Positions 11,145 to 22,389 of a stretch of 64,000 nt of DNA are shown here, piece after piece. Positions within the stretch are counted from its first letter, which is position 1. Every line of letters begins with the position of its first letter. The notes beneath the pieces are model-generated. The model worked only from the letters and a program-made list of their open reading frames with translations, was not told the DNA's origin and made no database searches. The position numbers were made by a program, and so were the translations under genes. Location of the stretch: contig OX235272.1 of assembly GCA_944472155.2 (NCBI GenBank), forward strand, positions 85,814,020-85,878,019, read 5' to 3'. The stretch is from Trichobilharzia szidati. Its lineage: Eukaryota > Platyhelminthes > Trematoda > Strigeidida > Schistosomatidae.

Positions 11145-12470
11145 GCCGCTAGACACATTGAATTTGATGTGGTTGTGCTCTCTGAGCTGGATAGTTAATT
11201 TGCGAAGCTTTCATTGCCCCACCACTAGGCAACATCTTCAGCGCGTACTTCAATTTGAAGTGAGCTTTTTGGATTTCCCCACGAGTTTATTAGTCATCTC
11301 TCCTAGTGACCTTGAACGTGAGTGTTTGATTTAGTGTGTTCTCACACCTTCTGGGCTACTTGTATTAGAACTGATTCTTTCCTTGACTTGGACTTGAACT
11401 TTTTGTGTGTATGAGGTTTCCTTCTTATCGATTGACAAATTTTATCTATCTCAAAGTGTCTTTTGATTGACGATTCACTGGAATACCAGGCTTCTGAAAA
11501 TTCTCTAGCATTCTTGGTGTTTCCTCTGTCTAACATATGAAAGTTGTCCCAGTCGAAATAATGTCCGTGGTTGTCTGTATGTAGTCATATGAGGGATTGT
11601 ATGTCATGTCTTTTGACGGCTAGCTTATGTTCATGGGCACAAAGACGAAGGTGACGTCCACTTTGACCATTGTAGTGTTTTCCGCAGTTGTTACAATTTA
11701 TTTTGTAGATGATGTTGGTTTTATCTTCTTTCGCTGTTGAGTCTTCTGGTTGACATAGAGCTAGCTGAGTCGAGTGATTTTGTTGGTTCGTGTGCGTCGT
11801 CAATTCCCAAAGGTTTAAAGAGTCTTGCAGTGACTTCCGAAATGTCCTTTATATATGGTAGGGCGATTTTCTTTGTGCTTTCCTTGGGGGCTTTTGATTT
11901 GGTAGGTTGGCTTGGTGTATGTGTCTTTTGATGAGGTTCCGTGGATATCCATTCTTTCGGAAGACGTCCATGAGGTGGGAGTGCCGCAAGGAGTCCTGGC
12001 TCTCTTGAATAGTGTTTGTATGTAATTCCTTTTGTGTGCCACTGTATTTTTGCTGTTGTAATTCAGTATTTGGTCCGTGTGAGTTGATTTTCTATGAACT
12101 TAAGTTTCTAATTCCCTTGTGGTTGTTCGCTTGACTAAGATGTCCAAAAATGGGATTTTGTTCTCGGATTCCTCTTCTCTTGTGAATTTGATGTCGTTGA
12201 AGACGTTGTTTATTAGGTTGTAAGTTTTATCCAACTCGTTTATTTTGATTATTACAAATTTTGGGTTTGATCTTTGGTAGGATTATGTCTTCAAGCCTTC
12301 GCATCACTCTCTCTGCAATCAAACCTGATACTGACGGTCCCATGGGTGTTCCTTTGACTTGTTCATATATTTGGCCGTTGAATTGAAAGTACGTTGTTAG
12401 GCATAGGTTTATGCATTCCATCCAACTTTTGTGTTGCATTTTTGATTGTTGTGGGAGGTGGTTAGACAAA
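11145..12470 (-). mobile_element. Penelope-like element, family C (best copy): RT thumb, linker, GIY-YIG endonuclease, 3' end
   Basis: Minus strand. The segment at 12227-12469 holds RT motifs typical of PLEs (YEQVKGTPMGPSVSGLIAE, the motif 4-like block). Next come IKFTREEESENKIPFLDILVKR (about 12150-12195), a HKRNYIQTLFKRA block, and the endonuclease at 11585-11803 (NIIYKINCNNCGKHYNGQSG, then HLRLCAHEHKLAVKR). In that block the usual YIGQ motif reads YNGQ. A basic tail follows down to 11342. The 3' untranslated end (11145-11340) carries CTGAAGATGTTGCC...GGGCAATGAAAGC. It consists of three or four open segments separated by frameshifts, so it is a pseudogene copy of a formerly autonomous element. 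Confidence 0.9.
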
Positions 12471-13018
12471 AGGCGCTATAAACAGATTATGATAAGATCC
12501 AAACTTTCGAAATTACACCGCAAACAAAAATATAAGAATTTACTGGGTGGGGAAAATATTAGGAGAATTATTACTGTTTGTGATGACATTAAATTTCAAG
12601 GTTGAATATATACCTTAACAATGGCATCGGTGCAAGTTTGAGGTCTAAATGTTCAAATTATTCATTTGATATTCTACCTCAGCTGAATCCTTTGACCTGA
12701 TAAATCATACATTCCCATTTAAAGGATGAGTGCAGAATGAGACGTTCCTGAGTTATAAAAAAATGAAGTCACTCATAGTCAATAAAAGTTCCTCGTAATT
12801 GATGATTGTTGAATTAATAATATTACCTGAAATGTGTAGCTTAATTATGAGAAATGTCATTCCAGTGAACTAAACTGATATTGGCTTGTGAACAAATAGA
12901 ACCCAAAGGATACTTGAACCAACCAATAGTGATTATCACCATTAACATATGAAATCACACCAAGTAGACGTAGGCATTATAATAGTTAAAACTACATACT
13001 ACCGATTGATAGAGTTGA
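12471..13018. other. Intergenic, no supported gene
   Basis: Sequence right of the truncated PLE has a short open frame rich in K/R (12470-12605) that I cannot assign. Nothing else is recognised. Confidence 0.4.
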
Positions 13019-13019
13019 G

Positions 13020-13215
13020 TAGTTGTATATACACTCATATCAAACAGTAGTGCTTGATAGCCAGATCGAGGTGATTCAGGGGTGAGGGCGAATCAGTCTA
13101 AACTACCCGATTTCTGGGTAGCTACTTGGATGGAATAGTAAGCTGAGTCGAACCGAGTACATCGCTGATGAGCTCCGCCCAAAATGAGATAAACGGCCAT
13201 CCCATATTTAGATCA
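13020..13215 (+). repeat. Degenerate SM-alpha-like hammerhead retroposon
   Basis: GTACATCGCTGATGAGCTC (13150-13173) resembles the schistosome SM-alpha hammerhead 5' strand (CUGAUGAG), followed by AAAATGAGATAAACGGCC where GACGAAACG would be expected. A decayed tRNA-like head precedes it. The GAAA box reads ATAAA, so catalysis is unlikely. Confidence 0.45.
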
Positions 13216-13689
13216 TTTAGATCTGGCCAGTAAGTGCTACTAGTTGGTATGAGTGGCACTCAACTACTCATCTGGATCAATAATTAGCATACAGTTTTCT
13301 GTAGATATGCTTTGTTTCTCGATTACTATTTATGGTATCAAACAGATCACATACTGTGACCGGAACAATATAGTTTCTAGTGGAAACTGGTGAAAATTCG
13401 CCCCCTCGAGCTGTGTGAATTATAAACTGCTAACTAATTTGCAAAATGTGGTTTTGATCACTTGGTTGTCAAATTAGAGGATAACCTACGAGATTGAATC
13501 AATTGTTTAATACTCCTAAATCACAAAATTAGCACATAGTATGCAAATGACACAAAGACTGACAAAGATTGATCCAGCGAAAAAGTTCTGATTCAACGTA
13601 TATACGTTTTTATAAAAATCTCGTTCGATGGGAAAATATCAACATGTTAATATAAAAATTTTTAATTAGAAAGAACTATTTAGACGGTA

Positions 13690-14830
13690 TGACAAAATTA
13701 TCAACTTTCAAAGTTGTGTGCCTCTAAGCAGAAATTGAAACCTAACATACTCTCTTTCCTCGAGGATCCATAAAATTTGCTCTAAGGAGTCAATGGACAA
13801 AGAATTGCGAAATCTCCGAGGAACCTTGACAGAAAATGGATTTCCACCCAGATTCATAGACACGAATCTAAAACCAAAGAAACCCCCGCAAAAGGTCCAA
13901 GTCGCCCTCAAAATATGATGATACTGGACCGAGAATTTAAAAGTGATACTGAAGCAGAACTTTTCCGTAGATGGTTTTCGAAGTCTCTCAGTAAGAAATG
14001 CTTCACCGCCAGCCTGCGAGTAACATTCTCCTGCCAGAAACTACTCACTTAACACGTGAAAGACAAGCTGTCGCATTGGGCCACTTCAGCATGCCAATAC
14101 AAGTTCACTTGCTCGTGTGGGGCTGAGTACATTGGCCATACCATGTGTCCGCTTGTAAAATGCGCTCGGGAACACTATCCGGCATCGTTAGCAAAAGGAG
14201 AACGCGAGGGTGTATAGAGTTTGGTAACAGAATATCTGGTGAATCCAGGACATTCAGTCCCATGTGAAAAGTCCTTCAAAGTCATATACAAGATCCCATC
14301 AAACCTATCAAAGGGAGTGAAATCAAGACATCTAGGAATAGTTGAGGCACTAGTGTTCCAAAAACTCAAGTCTACTCTATGTGTTCAAAAGAAATATGTC
14401 TAACCGTTGGCCCTACCACGACCATCAGGAAAAGCCAGTCTCACCAATAATGATTATTCCCCTACCTTTCTTGTCCAACCTTCCCCTTTATTTCTGTTAT
14501 TTTTGTTTTTTAATTCCTATCTGCATTACTAAATTTGGTTGCTGTTTTTATTTAAAATGTCCGAACTTCCTACCTATTTTGTTAGTACTACGTCTTTAGT
14601 CCGTAATTATACAAACTGACGAGTTTTCCAGGAATTAAAATCTTACCATGTCTTTTCTACCCGATCTCCGTGATTATTACACTTAATAATTTTATTAATT
14701 TAACCTTTGATCGGAAATAATTCTGGAACTGCCTCACACATTTAACATAAATACACGAATGTACAGCTGTCTAGTTGATGACTTTGTCGAAAAGAAAATT
14801 TTCTTCGCTGTAACCGTCTTTTTAACAATG
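13690..14830 (+). mobile_element. Penelope-like element, family B copy on + strand
   Basis: Readable + strand pieces are SSRIHKICSKESMDKELRNL and RGTLTENGFPPRFIDTN (the linker after the RT, 13770-13860). A GIY-YIG core follows (YKFTCSCGAEYIGHT, 14095-14145), then REHYPASLAKGE, HSVPCEKSFKVIYKIPSNLS (14250-14310) and a tail. The 3' UTR reaches about 14830 and contains TCGAAAAGAAAATTTTCTTCG, matched in the 54723-54870 insert. Frames are interrupted and the RT core is missing. Confidence 0.88.
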
Positions 14831-16580
14831 CAACTCGAATAATTCAAGTGATTGTCTAAAAGTCATATTATCTCATTATTAATGGATTATTACTGAATTC
14901 GAGATGAAATTTAAAAAGAATGACTGAAAGTATAAAATATGCATTATACAATATTAAAATTTCCGCTTCACTTGATCTTTTTTCGCTAATCGAAAGAATT
15001 AGGAGATAAAACGCTTCGTCTTTTGAGTAACACACTATGACAGTTACTACCTTTTTAATGTGATGTATACAACTCCAGTTTAGTTGGCTTTATTTTCATC
15101 TTTTCGACAGTTTGACATCAACTATAACTGCTATGAGTAATGATAATAATATTAATATTTTTATTACAATTGTCATACTACTGAATACCTTCTGTAGCTG
15201 AACACAGGCAGTGCTTCTGTGAATGAATTTCACGCCAGAATTATTCACACTTTTCAAAGTGTCTTCACAATTTAAAATATTTTATTGTTTCTTTACTGTC
15301 ATTCTTGTCATAATTAGTAGAATTCTTTTTCCTTCTTGTGTTTATTTATATTGTCAATTTCAGCTTTTACTGAGAAGAATGAATAGCAGGCAACAACGAC
15401 AACAAACAACAAGAACATCTGTTCCATTATTTCTCTTTCAGTGTATCCCTCAAAGCAGTCCCTCTATTCGTACAACTTTTAATTCATCTTATCAAATACC
15501 TTCTCATTTATAATCGTGTTTCTTCTTTATGTAAACATAATATTTTTACAAAAAAAGGAGTACAAATGTATCCATTCAATTATCAATGACTATTTTAAAC
15601 AAATATTAAATATGAATAAGTTTTTGTACTTTTACTTTCAAAAATGTGGCCATTAAATATGGCGCAAAAAGTATGCGGATATATTTATTGTATATTTAAA
15701 GTAGTAAAACAAAATGCGAACTTCTTTGTCTGTTTTTTTTTTCTTACTCTTACAGACTGTATTTATGAGTGATTCGTCTATATTACTTGTATATACTACT
15801 ATCATGAATAGGATAATTATTTTTGAAGAATAATAATCATTGTGTGTTTTATTCGAAAATACATTCTCTTCTCCATCAGAGAAGGAAGAAGAAGGAGGAA
15901 ACAACTATGCGTAGTTTTTGTTACATATATTGATGAAATTAAAATGTCCTCGTCAGAAAAAGTAGTAAATGTGTTCAATTATTTGTTTAAATTGAGTTTG
16001 TATTATTCATTTGAATGATCGACAGATGGTAACATATAATGCGGGGGGAGCGGGATGAGAAAGAATACAGGAATATGGGAAAAATTTCTACACACATTGT
16101 ATTTATTATACATTTTTTCCAAAGTTATATAAATAATGTATAGGAAGCATAAAACGGTACTCTCTCTTAACGCATGTCTATATGTATAAGGTGTTTGAAA
16201 GGTAAACAGGGTATGATAATAAGTTGATGAATTGTATGAAAATGTTGTAGAAATGGGAGAAATGTGAGTATGAATGAAATAGAGACTAACTATTAACCTA
16301 GAAATTAACCAGTCTAGAACATTTCGGTGGGGGAGAAAAATTAATGGGATTATTTCTGAAAATATAAGGAAACCTTTTTTTCTCTATAGAAAATACTTTG
16401 TGTATTCTTGAAAGCTATCTACGAAACTGTATAACCTGTCTACAAAGCGGTGTATAATTTCCATGAATTATTTGGCAAGGTGTCTCACTAATGCTTGTTT
16501 AAATATTTCAAGATGCACTACTTCCTGAAGAAATGAAAGGCGCTAACACGAAGATATTCGCATCATGACGGGTATCCTGC
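14831..16580. other. Intergenic, no gene seen
   Basis: About 1.7 kb of AT-rich DNA. Open frames at 15223-15513 (+) and 15653-15904 (-) are AT-biased, show no domain and look like chance. Confidence 0.5.
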
Positions 16581-16584
16581 TAAA

Positions 16585-16705
16585 CTTGAAGAGTAAGGTG
16601 TGAACACTTCTTAAATAGACCAAGATCAACAGTTTGTGCCAGATAAGATGGTAACATAAGTGTTATTTCATCGACTTCTGATCCTCTGCATACAGAGTAA
16701 AGAAA
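16585..16705 (-). repeat. Small RTE-like LINE fragment
   Basis: AACAGTTTGTGCCAGATAAGATGG and TTATTTCATCGACTTCTG match the left part of the RTE copy at 51115-51190, so this is a short remnant of the same RT region. Confidence 0.55.
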
Positions 16706-17087
16706 TTACTAATTAAATTTATTTACAGAACAATTTCAACATACTTGCAAATATCACATAATGTCATGAGACAGGGGAACCCAAGCCTAATAAACAGTGC
16801 TCAGATATTACACTTACATAGTTTATACCCAGAAAGTTCAAGTCTGTACAAAAATAAATGTTTGCATACAGTTTCAGAAGACAAAAGTTGAATAAGATGA
16901 TGAGTTACTAATAAATTGGGTAACAGTGTGGTGAGTTCAAGTGAAATCATAGAAACAATGAGGATAAAGAAAAAGATCATGCAATCACATGAAAGAAAGG
17001 CAGTAAAGATATACAGTTACTAGAACAAGGAAGGACTGATAACTGCTTCTTTCGGAGAGTGATTGCTTCAACAAACTTGCGGAGAGA

Positions 17088-17332
17088 TATGAACTCTTTC
17101 GTATAAGTATAAAACTTGGACACTGTGGTAGAGTATAATTCCATAATGGTTAAGATTTTATTTTGATAAATCACACAGTGTTGTACAGTTATATTAACTG
17201 ATGACGTTCCGAGCACAAACTATTGCTCATAATCATATCATAGTTTGTGCTCGTAAAGTCATCATTTAATATAACTGTACAACACTGTGTGATTTATCAA
17301 AATAAAATCTTAACCATTATGAACTCTTTCGT
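17088..17332. repeat. Foldback insertion made of two inverted PLE-A 3' ends, with 15-bp target duplication
   Basis: The insert 17103-17317 is flanked by the direct repeat TATGAACTCTTTCGT (17088-17102 and 17318-17332), a likely target-site duplication. Inside, 17142-17222 and 17241-17321 form an inverted repeat (about 78 of 81 positions) with an 18-nt spacer. Each arm is the PLE family A 3' end (ATCACACAGTGTTGTACAG, ATGACGTTCCGAGCAC). The left arm also carries the distal end CACTGTGGTAGAG, which corresponds to the family A terminus at 26830-26850. Confidence 0.85.
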
Positions 17333-18355
17333 TTGTTGGTAATTTTAAAAGATTTTTGTGACCCGTATTGATGATATTTCTGGCAGTGGCACCATTATAA
17401 ATATTTGCTCCCTTGAGACATTGAATTTTTCAGAAATATTCAGAAATTCTGGAGTGTGCTATTCATTTTTATAAACCCTTAAATTCAAATATCCATTCTC
17501 ATAATTTCACTTGCGCTATAAATTTTTGCCATTGTCTTTGAAAACAGTTTTCGTTTAACTGTTCTTCTACGGGTTCTTCAGAGAGAAAAAATACTTTGAC
17601 TGACAGTATTGTGGGTGTGCAGCGGCTTCTCACCACAATTTAAATACTCATTTCCGTTTCAGAATGACAACAAATAATCCATTCAACAGGTAGGATTAGC
17701 TGTCACCTACACGTAGAATTGAATTCTATCTACGCTTATTTCTTATTCCTAATCTTAATATTTTGGCATACATTTCATCATTCATCTTTTAGGTTTCTGC
17801 TGTAACTTTACCTGAAACACTTTGTTTATTTGGGAGTGATGGTAAAGCATATCCCTAGAAATACAACTGTTTGAGTTGGTGCCACAAGAATGCAGGTAAA
17901 AAGGAAGCATTTCTGATGTAATATTCCATATGACGATGCACTTTTATCTGTTTAACTCTGAAGCCTACTGCTTAGGTATGACTATGAAGCAATATTTACT
18001 GCTATGGACCAGCAAGATTGATTCATTTAATAACAAATCACTGCAAAGCGATAAGACTAGTGTTTTATGGTTCGAAGTGCTAACCAAATCCTAAGGATTA
18101 ATTAAACTATCAACTCACACCACTTAGGCGTTCATTTTCGTGGTGAGCCTTCTAGTCAATGGTCGTATTGTAAATACTATCAATAGAAGCTGATCAGAAC
18201 CAGGGTTTAGGTGAAATATCACGAGCTACTCACTACCAATTGATCCGAATAAACTCCACTTTCGAAGGCTTAATTTTAGTTTAATTTTGGAGACAACCGA
18301 CTGTCTAAATATGTCTGCGCTTAATGTCATTATTTCAGAAGTGAACGACTTCGGG
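17333..18355. other. Intergenic, no gene seen
   Basis: No coding region, RNA gene or repeat family is recognised. Confidence 0.45.
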
Positions 18356-18359
18356 ATAT

Positions 18360-18935
18360 TCACATCCACAGCTGCTCTTAAAGTTGTTTCAAGTCTAATC
18401 GCGGATTGATATCACTAAGAGAACCATTGAAAACCAGTAGGGAGTGTTGCGCGTCTGTTCCGTCCTAGTTCTGAGACTCATTGGCAGTACGTAGCCATGA
18501 ACCAACTAGGGATTGAACCAAGGATCTTCCGGTTACAAATCAACCTCGTAAACTATTTAGCCACTGGAACCCAACTCAATGATCCATGGATTCTAACTTG
18601 TACTAATTCATGATTTTAGCATGGCCACAAGCTGATGTCATCGGCGAGTATTTCTCTTCACTCCCAACCAGATAGATCCCACTGGTCACGACTTTTCACT
18701 GGAACTCCAGGCAATTTCATCCTGCAGCCGGTCATTAGCAGATATTAGCCTAATTTTCAAGCATTAATTTGTAGGGATTATATCTGTTTCAAGTTTGATC
18801 ACCGATTAACATTAGTTACAGAACCAATGAGAACCATCAAGGAGTACTGAACAACTGTTCCATCCCAGTTTTGGGACTCTTTGTCAGTTGTTTAGCCACG
18901 CTGTCTACACAAGGTATTTTCAATGTCCGTCAACT
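18360..18935 (-). repeat. Two SINE1 copies in tandem, both minus strand
   Basis: 18360-18760 is a nearly complete but diverged copy: TTGATATCACTAAGAGAACC, a hammerhead region GTTCCGTCCTAGTTCTGAG, B box GATTGAACC, A box region TTAGCCACTGGAACCC, then 5' body. 18765-18935 is the start of a second copy (ACATTAGTTACAGAACCAATG to TTTGGGACTCTTTGTCAG), cut off before the tRNA head. Confidence 0.75.
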
Positions 18936-19063
18936 AAGTCAGGTATATAAAAATTATAGATTTTGTGGTTTTCTCTTCCTAGAATTTCACTTCTCATGTA
19001 ACTGACTACATATTGTGTCAACTGATTGTAAATATCTGTCTTTATTCAAGATTTTCTGAATCA

Positions 19064-19890
19064 CCAACATTATTATTGTTTCCTTTAATTTCTGTAGGAA
19101 CATAGGGCCTCAGTCACACGTCTCCATTACGTTCAGTTCTCCATCAACATTTTCATCACTTTGCTCCACGTCTCCCCACATGCTTTCGTCTTCTCTTCAC
19201 ATGGCCCCCTCTAGGTCACCTTCAGACGACCAACTCATCACTTCCCATTCGGGTTCCACTCGAGCGATGGCCTGGATTGTGATGCCACTTGATGATGGTT
19301 TGTTTTGTTCTCAGAGTATGGCCAATCCACCACCATTTCTTCCTGCATATTTGTTGCACAATCGGTTCCTGATGAGTTGGTCCGTTCATCGCCAGAGATC
19401 CCTCAATGTTGAGGTTCTTTTCTGGCCGGCCATATGATCTTGAGTAGCATTGATCTCCACACAGACTTGAGAGTAATAAAAGCTTGCCCTGATTTCTTGA
19501 TCCTCACTTTGATATCTTCATCACTTCAGTACGCCTGCAGTTGAAACGATGCTTCCCAGGTAGGTGGAGTTGAGTATCTAAAGGAGATTACTTCTTTCAG
19601 ATTCCTCCCATTTATGCTGATTGTTGTCTGTTGTTCTTGTGGTTGTTGCTGCTGACGAGGAATCTTCACCACCTCTTTCTCTGGCAGTTTGCATAAGTAG
19701 CCTTTCCTCCAATCAGCATGTACCTTGCTCTCTTTCTACACCTTTTCCAGTAGTGATGTCATCAAGTTCGCTGATGTCTCTGGGTCAATTTCCAATGCTT
19801 CTGTGAGGATTCCGTCTGGTCCTGCTGCTTTTCCAGTTTTTTCTTAATCACTTGGTCTAATCAATTCTTCAGAGTAGCGAATTCCACTAA
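19064..19890 (-). mobile_element. RTE-like LINE 3' half
   Basis: Antisense copy whose 3' end starts at TTATTATTGTTTCCTTTAAT (19066). It corresponds closely to the + strand copy at 1019-1810: the CATATGATCTTGAG, ACGATGCTTCCCAGGTAGG and TGTTGTTCTTGTGGTTGTTG segments are reverse complements of blocks there. Open frames on the + strand here (19180-19437, 19621-19806) are antisense shadows. Confidence 0.85.
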
Positions 19891-20620
19891 CTTCTACCGT
19901 TTACTTTCATTATCCACTGTCAGTGATCGCCAAGATATTGCAGATGAAGCTAAGAACAATAGAGATTACTCAAGTTTGTAAATTTACTATAGATGGTAGG
20001 TAACCTGCTTAATAAAAATTATATCAATCCATAAATCAAAAACAATTTCTGAAATACATAACGAGTTAGTTTTACATGATAAGTAATCTAGCATATTGGA
20101 GAAAAATCATCATACGTAGTTAAACTAAATACAATTATCAATGACACTGGCCACAACTGAGCAAAATTCCCAAGAGACTGTTAAAAATTCGTATCATTTA
20201 GTGAATGAATTTTTTTAAATCGTGAGCAACTGTTTAGTTAGTGCAAAGTAATTTTCAGTAATCTATATCTGTGATCCCATGAAGAGTTAGGCACACTATC
20301 ATCCAGCTGTTGAAATGAAATCCGAAAGCTTTTGATTTACAACGTTTGCGAATTTCCGAATAAGTAGATTTGTGCATCCTTTGTCGCTTAAACTTGTTCC
20401 ACTTGTTTCCAAAAGTTCACCAATTTAACAGTAAGTTGTTAAAATCACAAGTGAGTTGTTATCAGACTTATTAACATGTATGAATTACTCAACCGACAGG
20501 AGGCGATGTGGCTGTCTAGAGTTAAACGTATCAACAGAAGTTCATCGGTCAATATGTACTATAAAATAAATTATACGTTCATATACTTGTACTCATTATG
20601 CAATAAAATATTTTCAAGTA
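19891..20620. other. Intergenic, no gene seen
   Basis: AT-rich sequence without recognisable features. Confidence 0.45.
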
Positions 20621-20624
20621 TTGG

Positions 20625-20860
20625 TTTGTAGGGATTTGATTGATTGGTTACAGGATTTAATCGTCAGCTGACATCGGTTAGAGAACCATTGGAAAATCTG
20701 AGACTACTGGACATCTGTTTCAAGCTTCGAAACCCAGTGGGTGCGTACTGATTAAGAGTCCAAAACTAGGACGAAACATATTTCCAGTACTCTCAGCTGG
20801 TTTTCCGATGTTTCTATAACCGATGTCAGCTGATGATGTAATCCTGTAACCAAAAAAATA
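20625..20860. repeat. SINE1 foldback: inverted 3' ends with little left of the head
   Basis: Left arm (minus orientation) GGTTACAGGATTTAATCGTCAG...GGAAAATCTGAG...CATCTGTTTC is the inverse of the right arm GAAACATATTTCCAGTACTCTCAGC...CCGATGTCAGCTGATGATG...CTGTAACC. The arms are about 75-80 bp each, around a short centre containing GTACTGATTAAGAGTCC. RNA from this locus would form a long hairpin. Confidence 0.8.
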
Positions 20861-20884
20861 TATTTTTGTTAAAATATTTCTCGC

Positions 20885-21425
20885 TTGGATTCTGAATGGA
20901 AAAGAGAGATTCAGCAGCAAATCTCCATTTCACGGTTTCGTGAAGTCTTTTTTAGTAAGCTCTCCAATTGCTCATAAGCTGTCATTTCCTTCTCATACGA
21001 TCTCCTCCGTGTCACCGACTAACCTTCAACTCATCGTTTCCCATCCGGATTCCACTCGAGAGCTTGTTAGACTCGTAGTGTCACTCAACAGTTTTCTTAG
21101 TATACATTCAAGCTACTTCCATTTTCTTCGCCATATTTTCTGGACCATGTGTTCTTGCTTGGTGCGCCACTTGTCATCTGCTTAAGCAAGTTTGAAGCAT
21201 CCTGTTAGAAATGCTTACGGTGACCACATAAAAACACTGGCTTGATACAAGTGTTAAACATTCGACTTCCTGTTCTTTGTACTAAGTGTTGAATCCCTCT
21301 ACATTGCTTCCAGTGTAATGAAAGCTCATGTTGCTTTCCATCTCCTACCTTGGCTGTGTTTGACATCTTCATACCTGCTGCCTGCAAATAAAACGATACC
21401 GTTCAGGTAAGTAGAAGAAATGAAT
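20885..21425 (-). mobile_element. RTE-like LINE fragment
   Basis: Minus-strand homolog of the RTE C-terminal region (CAACTCATCGTTTCCCATCC, TCCACTCGAGAGC, then TAAAACGATACCGTTCAGG near the right end). It lacks the terminal (AAT)n part and is frame-broken. Confidence 0.7.
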
Positions 21426-21639
21426 AAAATCTACTTTGTCTAAATTATTTTCTTCATAAAAGATAAGAAACAGAGATTTACTGCCCCTTGATTTTCTCTG
21501 GTCCTCTTACCTATGTCAGTTTATGCCAAAATCTACACTGGAATCAGTTACACCCCACAAAAACCAGTACTTAACAACAATTAAGAACAAATTTCTGAAA
21601 TGTGGAGATTTTTCTTTATTTCAATTTTTTAGATTTTTA
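21426..21639. other. Short intergenic stretch, nothing recognised
   Basis: No feature seen. Confidence 0.4.
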
Positions 21640-21792
21640 TAGCGAACCAATATAAGTTAGACAGATCATTGAAAACCAGTCAGGAGTACTGGAAAGCTGT
21701 TTCGTTCTGTTTTGAGACTTCTTAATAGTTCAACGTACGACCTTTACAGAAATCGAACCCAGGACCTTGACCTCACGAGACGACAATCTAAT
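21640..21792 (-). repeat. SINE1 3' half, split by a SINE4 insertion
   Basis: GATCATTGAAAACCAGTCAGG, GGAGTACTGGAAAGCTGTTTCG and the B-box region AATCGAACCCAGGACC identify SINE1 in minus orientation. It is broken at 21792 by a SINE4 element that duplicated 14 bp. Confidence 0.7.
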
Positions 21793-22022
21793 TTTTTTTC
21801 CTTCACGTTCCCAAGTGGAATATAGGGCTTCAAGTTAGTGGCTTGAAATGTATGTAGCAGTGCTTATTTTACAGGGTGGGGTTGCTAGCCTCATGCCCAA
21901 CCTTTCTTCTTCACCAGCATTATTTCTGGTATAGCGAGGTAAGGGAGTGCGTCGGCCGGATATCGAAACCCGGACCATGTGCATGGTCAATGAGCATCCT
22001 AACCGCTATGCCACCGACGCAT
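21793..22022 (-). repeat. SINE4 complete copy with 14-bp target-site duplication
   Basis: Flanked by GACGACAATCTAAT at 21779-21792 and 22023-22036. On the minus strand it begins with a tRNA-like head: GCGTCGG pairs with CCGACGC as a 7-bp acceptor stem, A box TGGCATAGCGGTTAGG, degenerate B box GTTTCGATAT. A body follows, and the element ends in a T-rich (A-tail on the element strand) stretch at 21793-21800. The 3' tail (CCACTTGGGAACG-like) matches RTE 3' ends. A textbook retroposed SINE. Confidence 0.92.
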
Positions 22023-22094
22023 GACGACAATCTAATAACTAAAATTAATCTAAAAGCCCCACAAATCCTATAATCTGAATATCACCCACCTACA

Positions 22095-22345
22095 CATTGG
22101 CGGCTACTAGATGGATGTCCTGAAGCTGCATTGCAAAGTCGTGACCAGTAGGGTCCACCACATCAAGGTGAAGTGGATGATCATTAAAGACATTAGTGCG
22201 GACGGAATTATATCACAAGCTGGCAAAGGTAAGAATTCCCGTGTCAGTGGATTCCAGCCCAAGTGGCTGAATGCCTAACGAGCTTGATCTCGTTAACCTA
22301 AAGAGGTTCCGGGTCTGAACCCTGGCAACGGGATCGTGAGTAAAA
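22095..22345 (+). repeat. SINE1-related copy, diverged head
   Basis: 5' body (GTCGTGACCAGTAGGGTCC), then CCCAAGTGGCTGAATGCCTAACG (A box) and GGTTCCGGGTCTGAACCCTGG (B box). The hammerhead part is absent. The head is longer than in other SINE1 copies, with an extra hairpin AACGAGCTTGATCTCGTT. Confidence 0.6.
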
Positions 22346-22389
22346 AAACTGCCGAATATCCTGTATAATCTGTTCAATGTCTGTATACT

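Noticed and set aside
11585..11803. Host or intron-homing GIY-YIG nuclease
   Set aside because: It is directly downstream of Penelope-type RT motifs on the same strand and is repeated in several decayed copies, so it belongs to a PLE.
14760..14815. Possible hammerhead in the PLE-B 3' UTR (UUGAUGA, GUCGAAAAG, palindromic AGAAAAUUUUCU)
   Set aside because: Stem II would have to form from CUUUGUC alone and stem I is not adjacent to the core; the homologous insert at 54723-54870 lacks GAAA. A consensus could reopen the question.
15223..15513. 96-codon + strand open frame with hydrophobic start
   Set aside because: AT-biased, no domain, no splice or promoter support; likely chance.
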